Assembly (NCBI RefSeq): GCF_021730615.1
Contig: NZ_JAJLMN010000001.1
Location: 1,116,001 to 1,180,000 of the forward strand
From: Lichenibacterium dinghuense
GTDB lineage: Bacteria; Pseudomonadota; Alphaproteobacteria; Rhizobiales; Beijerinckiaceae
DNA: 64,000 nt
Direction: 5' to 3'
The position numbers and the translations under genes are program-made. The number at the start of each line of letters is the position of its first letter. The first letter of the stretch is position 1. Below the pieces are notes generated by a model. The model had not been told where the DNA came from. It worked only from the letters and a program-made list of their open reading frames with translations, and did not search any database. Below are positions 28,734 through 37,877 of the stretch, piece by piece.

Positions 28734-30989
28734 ATGGTCGAGCGGAGCGGAGGCACTCGGGACGACGGATCGTGCGGCACGGATCGGCCGCACGATGCTG
28801 TCCGGTTGCGCCGCGGAGGGCCGGCGTTCCTGCTGGCCGGTTGCGCGATCGCGGCGCTCATGTGCGGCCAAGTCGCGCGGGCCCAGCAGGCCCCGGCCAA
28901 GGCAGCCGGCAACACGGTCGAGCTCGAGACCATCGACGTTCAGGGCCAGCCGAAGGCCGGCACGGCCTACCAGGACGCCACCGGCCCCGTGCAGGGCTTC
29001 ACCGCGGCGCGGAGCACGGCCGGCACCAAGACGGGCACGCCGATCGTCGACACGCCCGCCTCGGTCTCCGTCGTGGGGCAGCCGCAGATCCAGGCCACGG
29101 GATCGCAGACCCTGCCCGAGGCGCTGCGCTACACGCCCGGCATCTTCGCCAACCAGTTCGGCTTCACGCCCAGCACCGACTTCCTGCAGATCCGCGGCTT
29201 CAACGTCCAGGACGTCGGCTATTACCTGGACGGCCTGCAGCTCTATTCCTACGCCTTCGCGGCCTTCCAGGTGGAGCCCTGGGGCCTGGAGCGCTTCGAC
29301 GTGCTGCGCGGCCCCGCCTCGTCGCTCTACGGCGGCTCCGGCCCCGGCGGCATCATCGATTCGATCTCGAAGCGCCCGACCACCGTGCCCTACCACCGCG
29401 TCGAGGTGGGGGTGAACAACTTCGGCAACGCCTACGGGGCCTTCGACCTCAGCGGCCCCGTGTCGCCGGGCAGCGCCTGGTCCTATCGGGTCGCCGCCCT
29501 CGGCCGCGGCGGCGGCACGCAGGTCGACCACTTCGACGCCGACCGCGGCTTCGTCGCCCCGAGCCTGTCCTACCGGCCGGACGGCACCACCACCCTGACC
29601 TTCCTCGGCCAGTACCAGCGCGACTTCACCGATCCGAACCAGTTCCTGCCCTACAACGGCACCGTGCGCCCGGCCCCGTTCGGCCGCATCCCGACCGACC
29701 TCTTCACCGGCGACACCGCGCTCTCGACCTTCGAGCGCCAGCAGGCCTTCCTCGGCTACGAGTTCGAGCACAGCTTCGCCAACAACCTCACCGTGCGCCA
29801 GAACCTGCGCTATTCCTACGTCGACGTGCTCGACCGCGGGCCGATCGGCTCCGGCTACGCGGACGGCACCGGCGCCTCCGCGCAGCTCGCGCGGTTCAAC
29901 TTCCTCGCGCGGGACCGCGGGCGCGAGGTCACGGTCGACAACCAGCTCCAGGCCAACGCCGACACCTTCGCGCTGCAGCACACGTTCCTGGGCGGCGTCG
30001 ACTACAAGCACTTCATCATCAACGACAACCAGGCCTTCGACTTCCTGCCCCCGGCGCTGAACATCTTCGCGCCGCGCTACGGCCAGGTCACGACGGCCTC
30101 GACCGGCTATTACGGCCGCTCGACCAACACGCAGGACCAGCTCGGCTTCTACGGCCAGGACCAGATCCGGTTCAACGATCTCAACGTCGTGCTGAGCGCG
30201 CGCGACGACCTGCTCGACACGAGCCTCAACAACCACCTCGTCCCGGCCAACAACACCGAAGTCGGGTCGAACCACATCACGGGGCGCGTCGCGGCCATCT
30301 ACGACGCGGCGTTCGACCTGCACCCCTATGCGGGCTACGCGACCTCGTTCAACCCGGTGCTCGGCACCAACTTCTCGACCCAGCAGCTGCTGCGGCCCGA
30401 GGACGGCGAGCAGGAGGAGGTCGGCGTCAAATACGGGCGGACCGGCGGGCCGATCCTGGCCACGCTGGCCCTGTTCAACCTCACCCGGTCCAACGTGCTG
30501 AACCCGGACCCGACCAACCCGCTGCTGCAGGTCCAGACCGGCGAGGAGCGCTCGCGCGGCATCGAGCTCGGCCTCAACGCGACCCTGGCCGAGGGCCTCT
30601 CGGCGGTGGGGTCGTTCACGGCCTTCAGCATCCAGAACACCAAGGACACGGACAGGACCATCCTCGGCAAGGTGCCGGTCGCGACGCCCGAGATGCTGTC
30701 CTCGCTGTTCGTCGACTACACCATCCCGGAGGGCGCCCTGCGCGGCCTCGGCTTCGTGGCGGGGGAGCGCTACGTCGGCGCCTCCTACGCGGACGCGCTC
30801 AACACGCAGCGCGTGCCGGACTTCTGGCTGACCGACGCCGGCATCCACTACGACCGCGACGGCTACCGGATCGCCATCAACGCGCGCAACCTGTTCGACA
30901 GGACCTACGTGTCGAGCTGCAACACCTCGACCTCGTGCTTCTACGGCGACCGCCGCACGATCCTGGGCACGCTCAGCTTCACGTGGTGA
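28734..30989 (+). CDS. TonB-dependent siderophore receptor
   Basis: An outer-membrane gated barrel that imports ferric siderophores with energy from TonB. The 751-residue protein has a long N-region with a signal peptide (about residues 28-52, ending ARAQQA), then a TonB-box-like ETIDVQG at ~64. The plug domain shows PASVSVVGQPQIQ, ALRYTPGIF, IRGFNVQD and GPASSLYGGSGPGGIIDSIS. The FhuA/FpvA-type barrel ends in GTLSFTW with a terminal aromatic residue. I start at ATG 28734, which has AGGAGCG upstream, rather than the TTG at 28623. No TonB, ABC importer or siderophore synthesis gene is adjacent, so the ligand is unknown. A 12-bp hairpin follows. Confidence 0.94.
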   Translation: MVERSGGTRDDGSCGTDRPHDAVRLRRGGPAFLLAGCAIAALMCGQVARAQQAPAKAAGNTVELETIDVQGQPKAGTAYQDATGPVQGFTAARSTAGTKTGTPIVDTPASVSVVGQPQIQATGSQTLPEALRYTPGIFANQFGFTPSTDFLQIRGFNVQDVGYYLDGLQLYSYAFAAFQVEPWGLERFDVLRGPASSLYGGSGPGGIIDSISKRPTTVPYHRVEVGVNNFGNAYGAFDLSGPVSPGSAWSYRVAALGRGGGTQVDHFDADRGFVAPSLSYRPDGTTTLTFLGQYQRDFTDPNQFLPYNGTVRPAPFGRIPTDLFTGDTALSTFERQQAFLGYEFEHSFANNLTVRQNLRYSYVDVLDRGPIGSGYADGTGASAQLARFNFLARDRGREVTVDNQLQANADTFALQHTFLGGVDYKHFIINDNQAFDFLPPALNIFAPRYGQVTTASTGYYGRSTNTQDQLGFYGQDQIRFNDLNVVLSARDDLLDTSLNNHLVPANNTEVGSNHITGRVAAIYDAAFDLHPYAGYATSFNPVLGTNFSTQQLLRPEDGEQEEVGVKYGRTGGPILATLALFNLTRSNVLNPDPTNPLLQVQTGEERSRGIELGLNATLAEGLSAVGSFTAFSIQNTKDTDRTILGKVPVATPEMLSSLFVDYTIPEGALRGLGFVAGERYVGASYADALNTQRVPDFWLTDAGIHYDRDGYRIAINARNLFDRTYVSSCNTSTSCFYGDRRTILGTLSFTW

Positions 30990-31005
30990 GGCGGAGGATG
31001 GGGCG

Positions 31006-31033
31006 GCCGGGCGGGCAGCGATGCCCGCCCGGC
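31006..31033 (+). terminator. 12-bp hairpin with GCGA loop after the receptor gene
   Basis: GCCGGGCGGGCA (31006-31017) pairs perfectly with TGCCCGCCCGGC (31022-31033), with a GNRA-type GCGA tetraloop. It begins 17 bases after the receptor stop. No T-run follows, so it is a terminator candidate of the hairpin-only kind. Confidence 0.6.
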
Positions 31034-31608
31034 ATCAGGGCGCAAGCGCCACAGGCGCTCCATCCCTTGCACCGCCTTCTATGACGGACGACACGGCCCT
31101 CGACGACACTCGGCCTCTCCCGAACGGGCCGATCTCCTCGATGTCGCCGCGCCGGTCCGCCTGTTCGTTCCCGCCGCCATCGACAGGCCGGCACGTCATC
31201 GCGGCCGAGGGGTGGGACGTGCACGACGCCAGCCTCCGCCTCGCCATCGCCCATTCGAGTGCATCCAAACGTTCAGGACGATCCTGCATCGACCCTGACG
31301 ATGATCACGAGCACGGGTTGATCGCGAGCGCGGAGGGACGCCACCTCGCCACCGCCGCGGCGAGGCGTCGAAAGCTGGGCGTCGGCGTGCCTGACGATGG
31401 GGGACAGAAGGCAAGCGTGTACGGCCGGCGTAGCCCTCAGAATCGCGCGTAGACTCGACGGTCAGCGGATAGCTTGGCGAGCTCCAAGCGCATTCGGCTC
31501 CAGGCCGCACGAACGTCGCGAGTAAATCAGATTGCAGTGGTGTTGAGCTGCTATCGCGTGTTACGGTTCCCTCATTGAGTGGTTTTCGCTCAACAGGGGG
31601 AGACGACG
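31034..31608. other. Intergenic stretch with no supported gene
   Basis: About 575 bases where I see no gene. Open frames at 31021-31452 (plus) and 31196-31651 (minus) have no recognisable domains, membrane segments or good ribosome sites. Base composition falls towards 31450-31600, just before the small secreted protein, where its promoter should lie. Confidence 0.45.
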
Positions 31609-32013
31609 ATGGGCCTGACAATCCGTGCTGCGGCATGCGCATTGCTTTCACTCAGCTTCGCCCGTCCCGCTCTGGCTCAGAGTCCCGTATACTACAAAGT
31701 CGTAGACCATGGAAAAGACGTGAATCTGGGATTTTATTACAGCATAAATCCTGACTGCAGCGCCAGGGGCTTCGCGACTGCGGCCGTGGGGAGCCCTCCT
31801 CAAGGCGGGCAGGTCTTGTCCGTTCATTCACGTGACTTTCCCTCGTTCTCTTCGACCAACCCGCGCTTTGTGTGCAACAAGCGCCGTATCGAGGGAACCA
31901 AGGTTTGGTACAGGGCGAATCCAGGGTTTCGCGGAACCGATTCGTTTGTTCTTCAGATCGTGGACGCGAACGGCGACCCCAAAAACTTCAATGTCCAGGT
32001 CGCCGTTCGGTAG
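31609..32013 (+). CDS. Small secreted protein, beta-sandwich-like, lower GC
   Basis: A 134-residue protein that I do not recognise by family. A signal peptide runs to about residue 24 (SFARPALAQ-SP). The mature part has two cysteines (NPDCSARGF and RFVCNKRRI) that could form a disulfide, and ends with GTDSFVLQIVDANGDPKNFN, a pattern resembling Ig-like or cadherin-like bacterial beta-sandwich domains. The ATG at 31609 follows a strong AGGGGGAG site. Codon use is visibly less GC-rich (AT-ending codons in TACTACAAAGTCGTAGA) than its neighbours, suggesting later arrival. No operon partner is seen. Confidence 0.7.
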   Translation: MGLTIRAAACALLSLSFARPALAQSPVYYKVVDHGKDVNLGFYYSINPDCSARGFATAAVGSPPQGGQVLSVHSRDFPSFSSTNPRFVCNKRRIEGTKVWYRANPGFRGTDSFVLQIVDANGDPKNFNVQVAVR

Positions 32014-32287
32014 ATCGTTCGCCCTCGAAATCTGAGCGCTCCCGCGGGACGGCCTCGCGCAGCTTGCGGGCCAGCACGGAGGCCGCGCGCAGGACATTCG
32101 GAAACCCAGTGAGAGCCTCGGGGCCGCCCAGCGCTTCACCTCGCCGCGGAACATCGCGGTGGCGCCGAGGCAGGTGCGGAGCTAGGGCTGGTGGGAGCCC
32201 GGCCGCCGTCCTGGCCGAGGGCGCTGGCCCTCGTATCGCACGATGGCGAAGGATCGGGCGGCGGGGCGGGACTTCCGGCGCCCGCCG

Positions 32288-32608
32288 TCACATCGGGAAC
32301 CTGCCGCGCGTCAGATAGTCGATCAGAACCATCCCGAACAGGATGCACAGCCAAGCGAAGCCGACGACGGACCACATCCGCATCAGCGGGATGTCCTCCA
32401 TCACCTCCATCGAATACAGCATCGTGACGACGATCATCACCAGCAGCACCGGAATCTCCAGCATCCAGATCCACGGCGCCGGGTGGGTGGCGCCGAACAG
32501 GATCATGGTGCCGAGCGACAGCATCAGCCCGACGAAGACCCTGATCGGGATGTTCATCTTGCCGAGAAACGCGCGCCGCTGCGCCTCCGTGAACAGGGGA
32601 CCGTCCAT
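32288..32608 (-). CDS. Cytochrome c oxidase subunit IV-type small membrane protein (caa3 operon)
   Basis: A 106-residue protein with three hydrophobic helices (residues ~21-41, 45-66 and 77-97), the layout of bacterial subunit IV. It begins MDGPLFTEAQRRAFLGKMNIPIRV and ends IDYLTRGRFPM. It is the last gene of the alternative complex III-caa3 operon, 5 bases after coxC2. In caa3 and related oxidases the small fourth subunit stabilises the complex near subunits I and III. Identification relies on size, topology and context. Confidence 0.78.
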   Translation of the reverse strand: MDGPLFTEAQRRAFLGKMNIPIRVFVGLMLSLGTMILFGATHPAPWIWMLEIPVLLVMIVVTMLYSMEVMEDIPLMRMWSVVGFAWLCILFGMVLIDYLTRGRFPM

Positions 32609-32613
32609 CGCGC

Positions 32614-33285
32614 TCACCTCCCGATGACGTAGAGCGTGGGGAACACGATGATCCAGATCAGGTCGATGAAGTGCCAGTAGAGGCCGAAGATCTCGATCCG
32701 GTTCTGGTGGCGCGACAGGTAGCCCTTCGCCCGCGCCTGCAGGGTGAGGACGAGCAGGATCGACACGCCGGTGGTCAGGTGGAGCCCGTGCAGGCCCGTG
32801 GTCACCCAGTAGAGATTGGTGAACAGCGTCGACTGCTTGTCGAAGGCGAGCTCGTAGGGCTGGTCCAGCCAGGGCGCCATGTGCTCGACGATGTCGACGT
32901 ACCACTCGTAGAGCTTCAGCCCCATGAACAGGGTGCCGAGCCCCGCCGTGGCGAACATGCAATAGACGGCGAGGCGCTGCAGCCCCAGCCGCGACGCCTG
33001 GATGGCGCCCGACATGGTGAGGGAAGAGACGATCAGCACGCCCGTGTTGGTGGCGCCGATCCAGAACTTCAGGTGCTCGACCGCCCGGTGGACGGAGTCC
33101 GGATACTGCACCCGGAGCACGGTGGCGACGAGGAACAGGCCGGCGAAGAGCAGGAGCTCCGTCACCAGCCAGGCCCACATGCCGAGCTGGCCGGCGGCGC
33201 GCTGCTGCTCGGCGTCCTCGAAATGCTCGACGACCTTCAGCCCGACGCCGGGCGCGAGGTCCGGGGTGACGAAGGCCTCGCTCAT
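32614..33285 (-). CDS. Cytochrome c oxidase subunit III (caa3)
   Basis: The 223-residue subunit III of the second oxidase, shorter than coxC at 25323 and with five helices, as expected for caa3/bo3-type enzymes. Family segments are [19 protein letters not shown] (residues ~33-51), [33 protein letters not shown] and [18 protein letters not shown] at the C-terminus. Its ATG lies in a four-base ATGA overlap with the end of coxA2, so translation is probably coupled. Confidence 0.94.
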   Translation of the reverse strand: MSEAFVTPDLAPGVGLKVVEHFEDAEQQRAAGQLGMWAWLVTELLLFAGLFLVATVLRVQYPDSVHRAVEHLKFWIGATNTGVLIVSSLTMSGAIQASRLGLQRLAVYCMFATAGLGTLFMGLKLYEWYVDIVEHMAPWLDQPYELAFDKQSTLFTNLYWVTTGLHGLHLTTGVSILLVLTLQARAKGYLSRHQNRIEIFGLYWHFIDLIWIIVFPTLYVIGR

Positions 33286-34925
33286 GCTTCGGGCACCCTG
33301 GCTGCGTAGTCGTAGGCCTCGAAGTCCACCACGGGCGGCTTGATGAAGTTGTGCAGCGGGGGCGGCGACGTGGTCATCCACTCCAGCCCCTTGGCGTCCC
33401 ACGGGTTGTCCGGCGCCTTCTTGCCGAACCACAGCGAATACAGGAGGTAGACGAAGGGGAACACGTAGGCGAAGGCCAGGATGGTGGCGCCGGCCGACGA
33501 CATGATGTTCATCAGCTGGAACTCGGCCGGATAGACGTGGTAGCGCCGCGGCATGCCGAGGTAGCCTAAGATGAACTGGGGCGCGAAAGTCACGTTGAAG
33601 CCGACGAACATCAGCACGGCCGAGATGCGCCCCCAGGCCTCGTTGTACATGCGGCCGGTGAACTTCGGCCACCAGTAGTGCAGGCCGCCGAGGAAGGCCA
33701 GCACGGTGCCGCCCACCATGATGTAGTGGAAATGCGCCACGACGAAGTAGGTGTCGTGGACGTGCTCGTCGATCGACAGCGTCGCCAGGAACAGGCCCGT
33801 CAGGCCGCCGATGACGAAGAGCCCGATGTAGCCCATGGCGTAGACCATCGGCGTGTCGAGCACGAGCGTGCCCTTGTGGATCGTCGCGGTCCAGTTGTAG
33901 ACCTTGACGGCCGAGGGCACCGCGACGGCGAAGCTCAGGAACGAGAAGGTGACGCTGGCGTAGTCGCTCTGCCCGTTGACGAACATGTGGTGGCCCCACA
34001 CGAAGAACGTGATGGTGGCGAGGCCGATCGAGGCATAGGCGACGAACTTGTAGCCGAACAGCTTCTTGCGGGCGAAGGCCGGCACGATCTCCGAGATGAC
34101 GCCCATGCCGGGCAGCACCATGATGTAGACGGCCGGGTGCGAGTAGAACCAGAACAGGTGCTCGAACAGGACGGGATCGCCGCCGAGCGCGGGGTCGAAG
34201 ACGCCGATCTTGAAGGTCCGCTCCATGACGAGCAGAATCAGCGCCATGGTGATGACGGGCGTGGCGAGCAGGAAGATCATGCTCACCGCGTACATGGTCC
34301 ACACGAAGATCGGCATGCGGAACCAGGTCATGCCCGGCGCCCGCATGGTGTGGACCGTGACGATGAAGTTCAGCCCCGTCAGGATCGACGAGAAGCCGAC
34401 CACGATGACGCCGACCAGCGCCAGCGACACGTAGGTGTTGGAGAAAGCGGTGGAGAGCGGCGCGTAGAAGGTCCAGCCCGTGTCGATGCCGCCGAACAGC
34501 ACCGACAGCATGGCGAAGAGCGCGCCCGTCATGAACACGTACCAGGAGGTCGTGTTGAGCTTGGGGAAGGCGAGGTCCTTGGCGCCGATCATGATCGGCA
34601 GCAGGAAGTTGCCGAAGGTCGCCGGGATCGACGGGATCATGAAGAACCACACCATCACGACGCCGTGGATGGTGAAGAGCTTGTTGTAGGTGTCGTTGGT
34701 GAAGATCGAGCCGTCCGGCACGACCAGCGACAGGCGCAGGAGGCCGGCCGCCACGGCGCCGACGAAGAAGAAGCCCGTGATGGAGATGAGGTAGAGGATG
34801 CCGATCCGCTTGTGGTCGGTGCTGAGCAGCCAGGACTTCACCGTGTGGGTGATATGCAGGTAGTCCTTCGGCGCGTCGATGGTCGCGTGCGGGACGTGGG
34901 CGTCGCGCTGGGCGGCGTAGGTCAT
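33282..34925 (-). CDS. Cytochrome c oxidase subunit I (caa3, A2 subfamily)
   Basis: The catalytic subunit of the second oxidase, 547 residues with twelve helices. It is A2-type: the gating glutamate of A1 enzymes is replaced (HPAVY, His263-Ala265) and the Tyr-Ser pair that stands in for it is present ([13 protein letters not shown], Tyr261-Ser262). Haem and CuB ligands are in [12 protein letters not shown] (His87), [11 protein letters not shown] (His312, His313) and [10 protein letters not shown] (His398, His400). Lys341 in the K channel and the normal Mg-site pair His390-Asp391 are kept. The ATG at 34925 starts a family-like N-terminus. It is separated from coxB2 by 91 bases containing a hairpin. 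Confidence 0.96.
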   Translation of the reverse strand: MTYAAQRDAHVPHATIDAPKDYLHITHTVKSWLLSTDHKRIGILYLISITGFFFVGAVAAGLLRLSLVVPDGSIFTNDTYNKLFTIHGVVMVWFFMIPSIPATFGNFLLPIMIGAKDLAFPKLNTTSWYVFMTGALFAMLSVLFGGIDTGWTFYAPLSTAFSNTYVSLALVGVIVVGFSSILTGLNFIVTVHTMRAPGMTWFRMPIFVWTMYAVSMIFLLATPVITMALILLVMERTFKIGVFDPALGGDPVLFEHLFWFYSHPAVYIMVLPGMGVISEIVPAFARKKLFGYKFVAYASIGLATITFFVWGHHMFVNGQSDYASVTFSFLSFAVAVPSAVKVYNWTATIHKGTLVLDTPMVYAMGYIGLFVIGGLTGLFLATLSIDEHVHDTYFVVAHFHYIMVGGTVLAFLGGLHYWWPKFTGRMYNEAWGRISAVLMFVGFNVTFAPQFILGYLGMPRRYHVYPAEFQLMNIMSSAGATILAFAYVFPFVYLLYSLWFGKKAPDNPWDAKGLEWMTTSPPPLHNFIKPPVVDFEAYDYAARVPEA

Positions 34926-34955
34926 TGCAGGCTCCCGGTCATGGGGTCCCCATGG

Positions 34956-35018
34956 GAATGAGTGCTTCGGTTCACCGATCTGTCCAAACTGTCGTCTCGC
35001 TCGAAGAAGCACTCATTC
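34956..35018. repeat. 13-bp inverted repeat at the coxB2-coxA2 junction
   Basis: Bases 34956-34968 pair perfectly with 35006-35018 around a 37-base loop; the distal arm overlaps the coxB2 stop codon. A 15-base palindrome CATGGGG-T-CCCCATG (34940-34954) lies next to it, just before the coxA2 start. In the minus-strand mRNA these would fold between the two cistrons. Confidence 0.7.
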
Positions 35019-35961
35019 ACATGGGCGCCCTGACGCCAGTCGATTTGATGTAGGCGACGAGGCGCAGGAGGTCGTCCTCCGCGATCACGCCCTTGAAGGC
35101 CGGCATCACCTGCTTGTAGCCGGCGATGAGATTGTTGTTGGGGTTGAGGATCTTGTCGCGGATGTAGCTGTCGTCGGCCACCACCGTGCGCCCGTCCTCG
35201 AGCGGCACGGGCTTGCCGTAGAGGCCGACGAGGGACGGCGCCCGGACGGTCGACTGGCCCTGGTGGCAGCCCGAGCAGCCGTAGGACTGGAACAGCGCCT
35301 CGCCGGCGCTGGCCAGCGACATGTCCGAGCCCGAGGCGCCGAGCCACTGCTGGTAGGCGGCCGGCTCCATCACCGTGATGGTGCCGCCCATCACCGAATG
35401 GTCGGTGCCGCAGTATTCGGAGCAGAAAAGGTGGTAGCTTCCCGTCCGGTTGGCCTTGAACCACAGGTTCGTGTAGCGGTCCGGCAGCACGTCCATCTGG
35501 ATGCGCAGCGACGGGATGTAGAAGGCGTGGATCACGTCCTGCGAGATCATGTGCATGGTGACGTTCTCGCCGACCGGCACGTGGAGGTCGTTGATCTCGG
35601 ACTGGCCGCCGGGGTGCTGGAACTTCCACATCCATTGCCGCCCGATGGCATCGATCTGCAGCCCGCCCGCCGGCAGCGTCTTGTCCCGCATGAACATCTG
35701 CGCCCCCCACGCGAAGAAGAACAGCGTCAGCAGGAAGGGACCGATCATCCAGGTCATCTCGATCGCCGAGGACCGGACCTCGCCGTGGCGGCGGTCCGCC
35801 TTCACGCCCCGGCGGTAGCGGATCGCGAACCAGGTGAAGCCGATGAAGATCGGCGCCGTGAGCAGCACGGTCAGCACCGTGAAGGCGATGATCAGGTGAT
35901 CCGTCTCGACCGCGTTGGCCGAGGCCGCGGCCGGCCAGATGTCGAGGGCGTGTCCGAACAT
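35017..35961 (-). CDS. Cytochrome c oxidase subunit II with fused cytochrome c domain (caa3)
   Basis: Subunit II of the caa3 oxidase, 314 residues. Two helices (residues ~23-47 and ~70-90) are followed by the cupredoxin domain with all CuA ligands: His145, Cys180, Glu182 (backbone), Cys184, His188 and Met191 (LFCSEYCGTDHSVM). A C-terminal cytochrome c domain has CSGCH (residues 229-233) and the axial Met in QVMPAFKG (Met286). This built-in cytochrome lets the oxidase take electrons directly from alternative complex III encoded just upstream. No cleavable signal peptide is evident. Gap to the preceding unknown gene is 19 bases. Confidence 0.96.
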   Translation of the reverse strand: MFGHALDIWPAAASANAVETDHLIIAFTVLTVLLTAPIFIGFTWFAIRYRRGVKADRRHGEVRSSAIEMTWMIGPFLLTLFFFAWGAQMFMRDKTLPAGGLQIDAIGRQWMWKFQHPGGQSEINDLHVPVGENVTMHMISQDVIHAFYIPSLRIQMDVLPDRYTNLWFKANRTGSYHLFCSEYCGTDHSVMGGTITVMEPAAYQQWLGASGSDMSLASAGEALFQSYGCSGCHQGQSTVRAPSLVGLYGKPVPLEDGRTVVADDSYIRDKILNPNNNLIAGYKQVMPAFKGVIAEDDLLRLVAYIKSTGVRAPM

Positions 35962-35980
35962 GGTCAGGCGTCCTCGGCGG

Positions 35981-36802
35981 TCACGGGTTCTGGGCCGGCG
36001 CGGGCGCGGGCGCCGTCGGCGCCGCGGCGGGGCCGCCGGCCGGCCGCGCTCCGGGGGTCGGCAGCGGGTCGAGCGGGCGGCCGATCACCAGCGCCTGCGC
36101 GCGCGCGATGGGGATGCGGCCGGCCCGGTGGTCCGGGTCGGTCCAGGCGTAGTATGTCAGCAGATCGAACTCCCGCTTGTTCTCGGTCGCGATGTCGTGG
36201 AGCGGATGGTCCTGGAGGTGCGGGCCGGGCGGCACGATGACGGCGAGCTGCTGGGGCGTCAGCGGAGGGCCCTGCACGTCGTCCCTGTGCTGGCGCCCGA
36301 TGAGGTAGAACAGCCCCGCGATGGCGCAGACGATGGCGAAGGCCGAGCCCAGCATCACCTTGACGATCGTGCCCGGCCTGGCGTCGCCGGACTCGTAGCC
36401 GCGCTTCACCGCCGCCTCGTCCACCGCGAGGTGGGTGCGCTGGACCTCCGCCTCGGGCGGGTTCACGCCGTCGTCGTAGACGTCGCGCGGCTTCGGCGGC
36501 GGGGGCGGCCAGTATTGCGTCCGGCCCGCCGCCTCGGGGGCGTTCGGCTTGGTGCGGACCTTCGACCGGCCGACCGTCGGGCGCGACTGCGGGTCCGGCT
36601 TGCGGCCGCCGTCGTTGTTGCCGGGCTTGGCCGAAGAGCCGCCGCGCTTGGTCCCCGGCTCGGCCGGCGCCTTGGGGGCGCCGCGCGCCGCGCCGAACAG
36701 CGCACCGCCGAGCGCCACGAGGGCGCCCCCGAGCGCCGCCTCGCGCCAGCGCTTCGTCGCGCCCGTCTTCGCGCCCTCGCGCTTCCGCTCACGCCGCGCC
36801 AC
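35981..36802 (-). CDS. Unknown single-span protein between actF and coxB2
   Basis: A 273-residue protein, starting with GTG and overlapping the actF stop by 14 bases. It has a very basic N-terminus (MARRERKREGAKTGATKRWR), a weak hydrophobic stretch (residues ~24-42), a long Pro/Lys/Gly-rich section, then a clear helix (VKVMLGSAFAIVCAIAGLFYLIG, ~147-169). The C-terminal part contains LLTYYAWTDPDHRAGRIPIARAQALVI, which resembles a short motif often found in membrane proteins of act/cox clusters (Tyr-x-Trp ... Arg-Ile-Pro-Ile). A Pro/Ala-rich tail ends it. No haem, metal or Fe-S motif is visible. A bridging or assembly role between ACIII and caa3 is inference from position. Confidence 0.7.
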   Translation of the reverse strand: MARRERKREGAKTGATKRWREAALGGALVALGGALFGAARGAPKAPAEPGTKRGGSSAKPGNNDGGRKPDPQSRPTVGRSKVRTKPNAPEAAGRTQYWPPPPPKPRDVYDDGVNPPEAEVQRTHLAVDEAAVKRGYESGDARPGTIVKVMLGSAFAIVCAIAGLFYLIGRQHRDDVQGPPLTPQQLAVIVPPGPHLQDHPLHDIATENKREFDLLTYYAWTDPDHRAGRIPIARAQALVIGRPLDPLPTPGARPAGGPAAAPTAPAPAPAQNP

Positions 36803-37877
36803 GGCCGACCCTCCCCGTCCCGATCCGCTCGCCGAAGAGCAGCGCCGCGCCGAGCCCGAGCCCCACCGCCGCCGCCGCCGCGACCACGTCGGCCACGGTC
36901 AGCGTGAAGGCCGCGCGGAAGGCCGGCGTCACCAGCCACAGCATCTCGCCGCCGTGCAGCACGAGCAGCGCCGCCGCCACCCAGGCCACGAGGCCGGCGT
37001 GGCGGGCCGGCGCCCGCGGCAGCAGCGCCGCCAGCGCCAGCGCGCACAGGATCGCGGCGCAGTATTCGGCCGCGAGGCCGATCCCGGCCGCGCGGTGCTG
37101 GTACCAGACCACCTCCTTGGGGAGGTTGGCGGACCACACCACGAGGTACTGGGTGAACACCATGAAGCCCCAGGCGCCGACCAGCACGGCCAGCGCCGTG
37201 GCCACGTGCTGCGTCGCCAGGAGGTCGCGCCGGCCGGAGGTGAGCCGGTGCGACGCCTCGGCCTCGGGCCGGCCCACGACGACCATCAGCACAGCCATCG
37301 ACACGGCGATGGAGCACTGCGCCGCGATGAGGGTCAGGCCGAAGGCGGAGGAGTTGAAGGCCGGCTCGACCTCCTGCGCCCAGTCGAGGGCCGCCAGCGT
37401 GCCCATCACGAGGTGCAGCGCGAGGCCGGCCCCGGCGAGGGCCGGCCGGCGGGCGTCGATCCGCCGGCCATGGTCGGGCCGCGCGAAGACGAGCGACAGC
37501 CCGCACCACACGAGCAGGACCACCACGGTGCACACCACGAAGGCGGGCTCCGTCATCCACCAGCCGGCGAGGCCGGGTTTCGCCGCGGAGAGCGCCGGGT
37601 AGAGCGCGCCCATCCGCAGCAGCACCGGGATCGCCAGCACGGCGGCGAGCGGCATCACGGCGGCGAGGCGGCGGAGCGCGGCCACGAGCGCGGTCTCGGG
37701 CACGCCGAGCAGCTCGCAGCCCATGACGACCGGCAGCGCGCCGAGCGGAAGCGCCAGCAGCAACAGCCAGGCGCCGAGGTAGGACGGCATGACGGGCTCG
37801 CCGAGAACGGCCAGCACGGCCACGCCGGCCGCGCAGAGCCCGCCGACGGCGAGCGCCGAGAGGGTCGCCCGGCTCAC
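36789..37877 (-). CDS. actF: Alternative complex III subunit ActF (quinol-interacting membrane subunit)
   Basis: ActF is one of two NrfD-like membrane subunits of alternative complex III (ACIII), the quinol:electron-acceptor oxidoreductase that replaces cytochrome bc1 in some bacteria. The 362-residue product has about ten hydrophobic helices. WSANLPKEVVWYQHRAAGIG near residue 255 matches the conserved segment of ActF. It starts with GTG in a four-base overlap with the actE stop and overlaps the next gene by 14 bases. It is shorter and less conserved than ActC, as usual for this subunit. Confidence 0.88.
   Translation of the reverse strand: MSRATLSALAVGGLCAAGVAVLAVLGEPVMPSYLGAWLLLLALPLGALPVVMGCELLGVPETALVAALRRLAAVMPLAAVLAIPVLLRMGALYPALSAAKPGLAGWWMTEPAFVVCTVVVLLVWCGLSLVFARPDHGRRIDARRPALAGAGLALHLVMGTLAALDWAQEVEPAFNSSAFGLTLIAAQCSIAVSMAVLMVVVGRPEAEASHRLTSGRRDLLATQHVATALAVLVGAWGFMVFTQYLVVWSANLPKEVVWYQHRAAGIGLAAEYCAAILCALALAALLPRAPARHAGLVAWVAAALLVLHGGEMLWLVTPAFRAAFTLTVADVVAAAAAVGLGLGAALLFGERIGTGRVGRGAA

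Noticed and set aside
28632-30848. Long minus-strand open frame opposite the TonB receptor
   Set aside because: Low-complexity Val/Glu/Arg/Gly product without family features; the plus-strand receptor is unambiguous.
32030-32160. Minus-strand stretch with coding-like residues (VLRAASVLARKLREAVPRE)
   Set aside because: Short, without a start or a recognisable family, and frame changes would be needed to extend it; may be a gene relic but cannot be supported.
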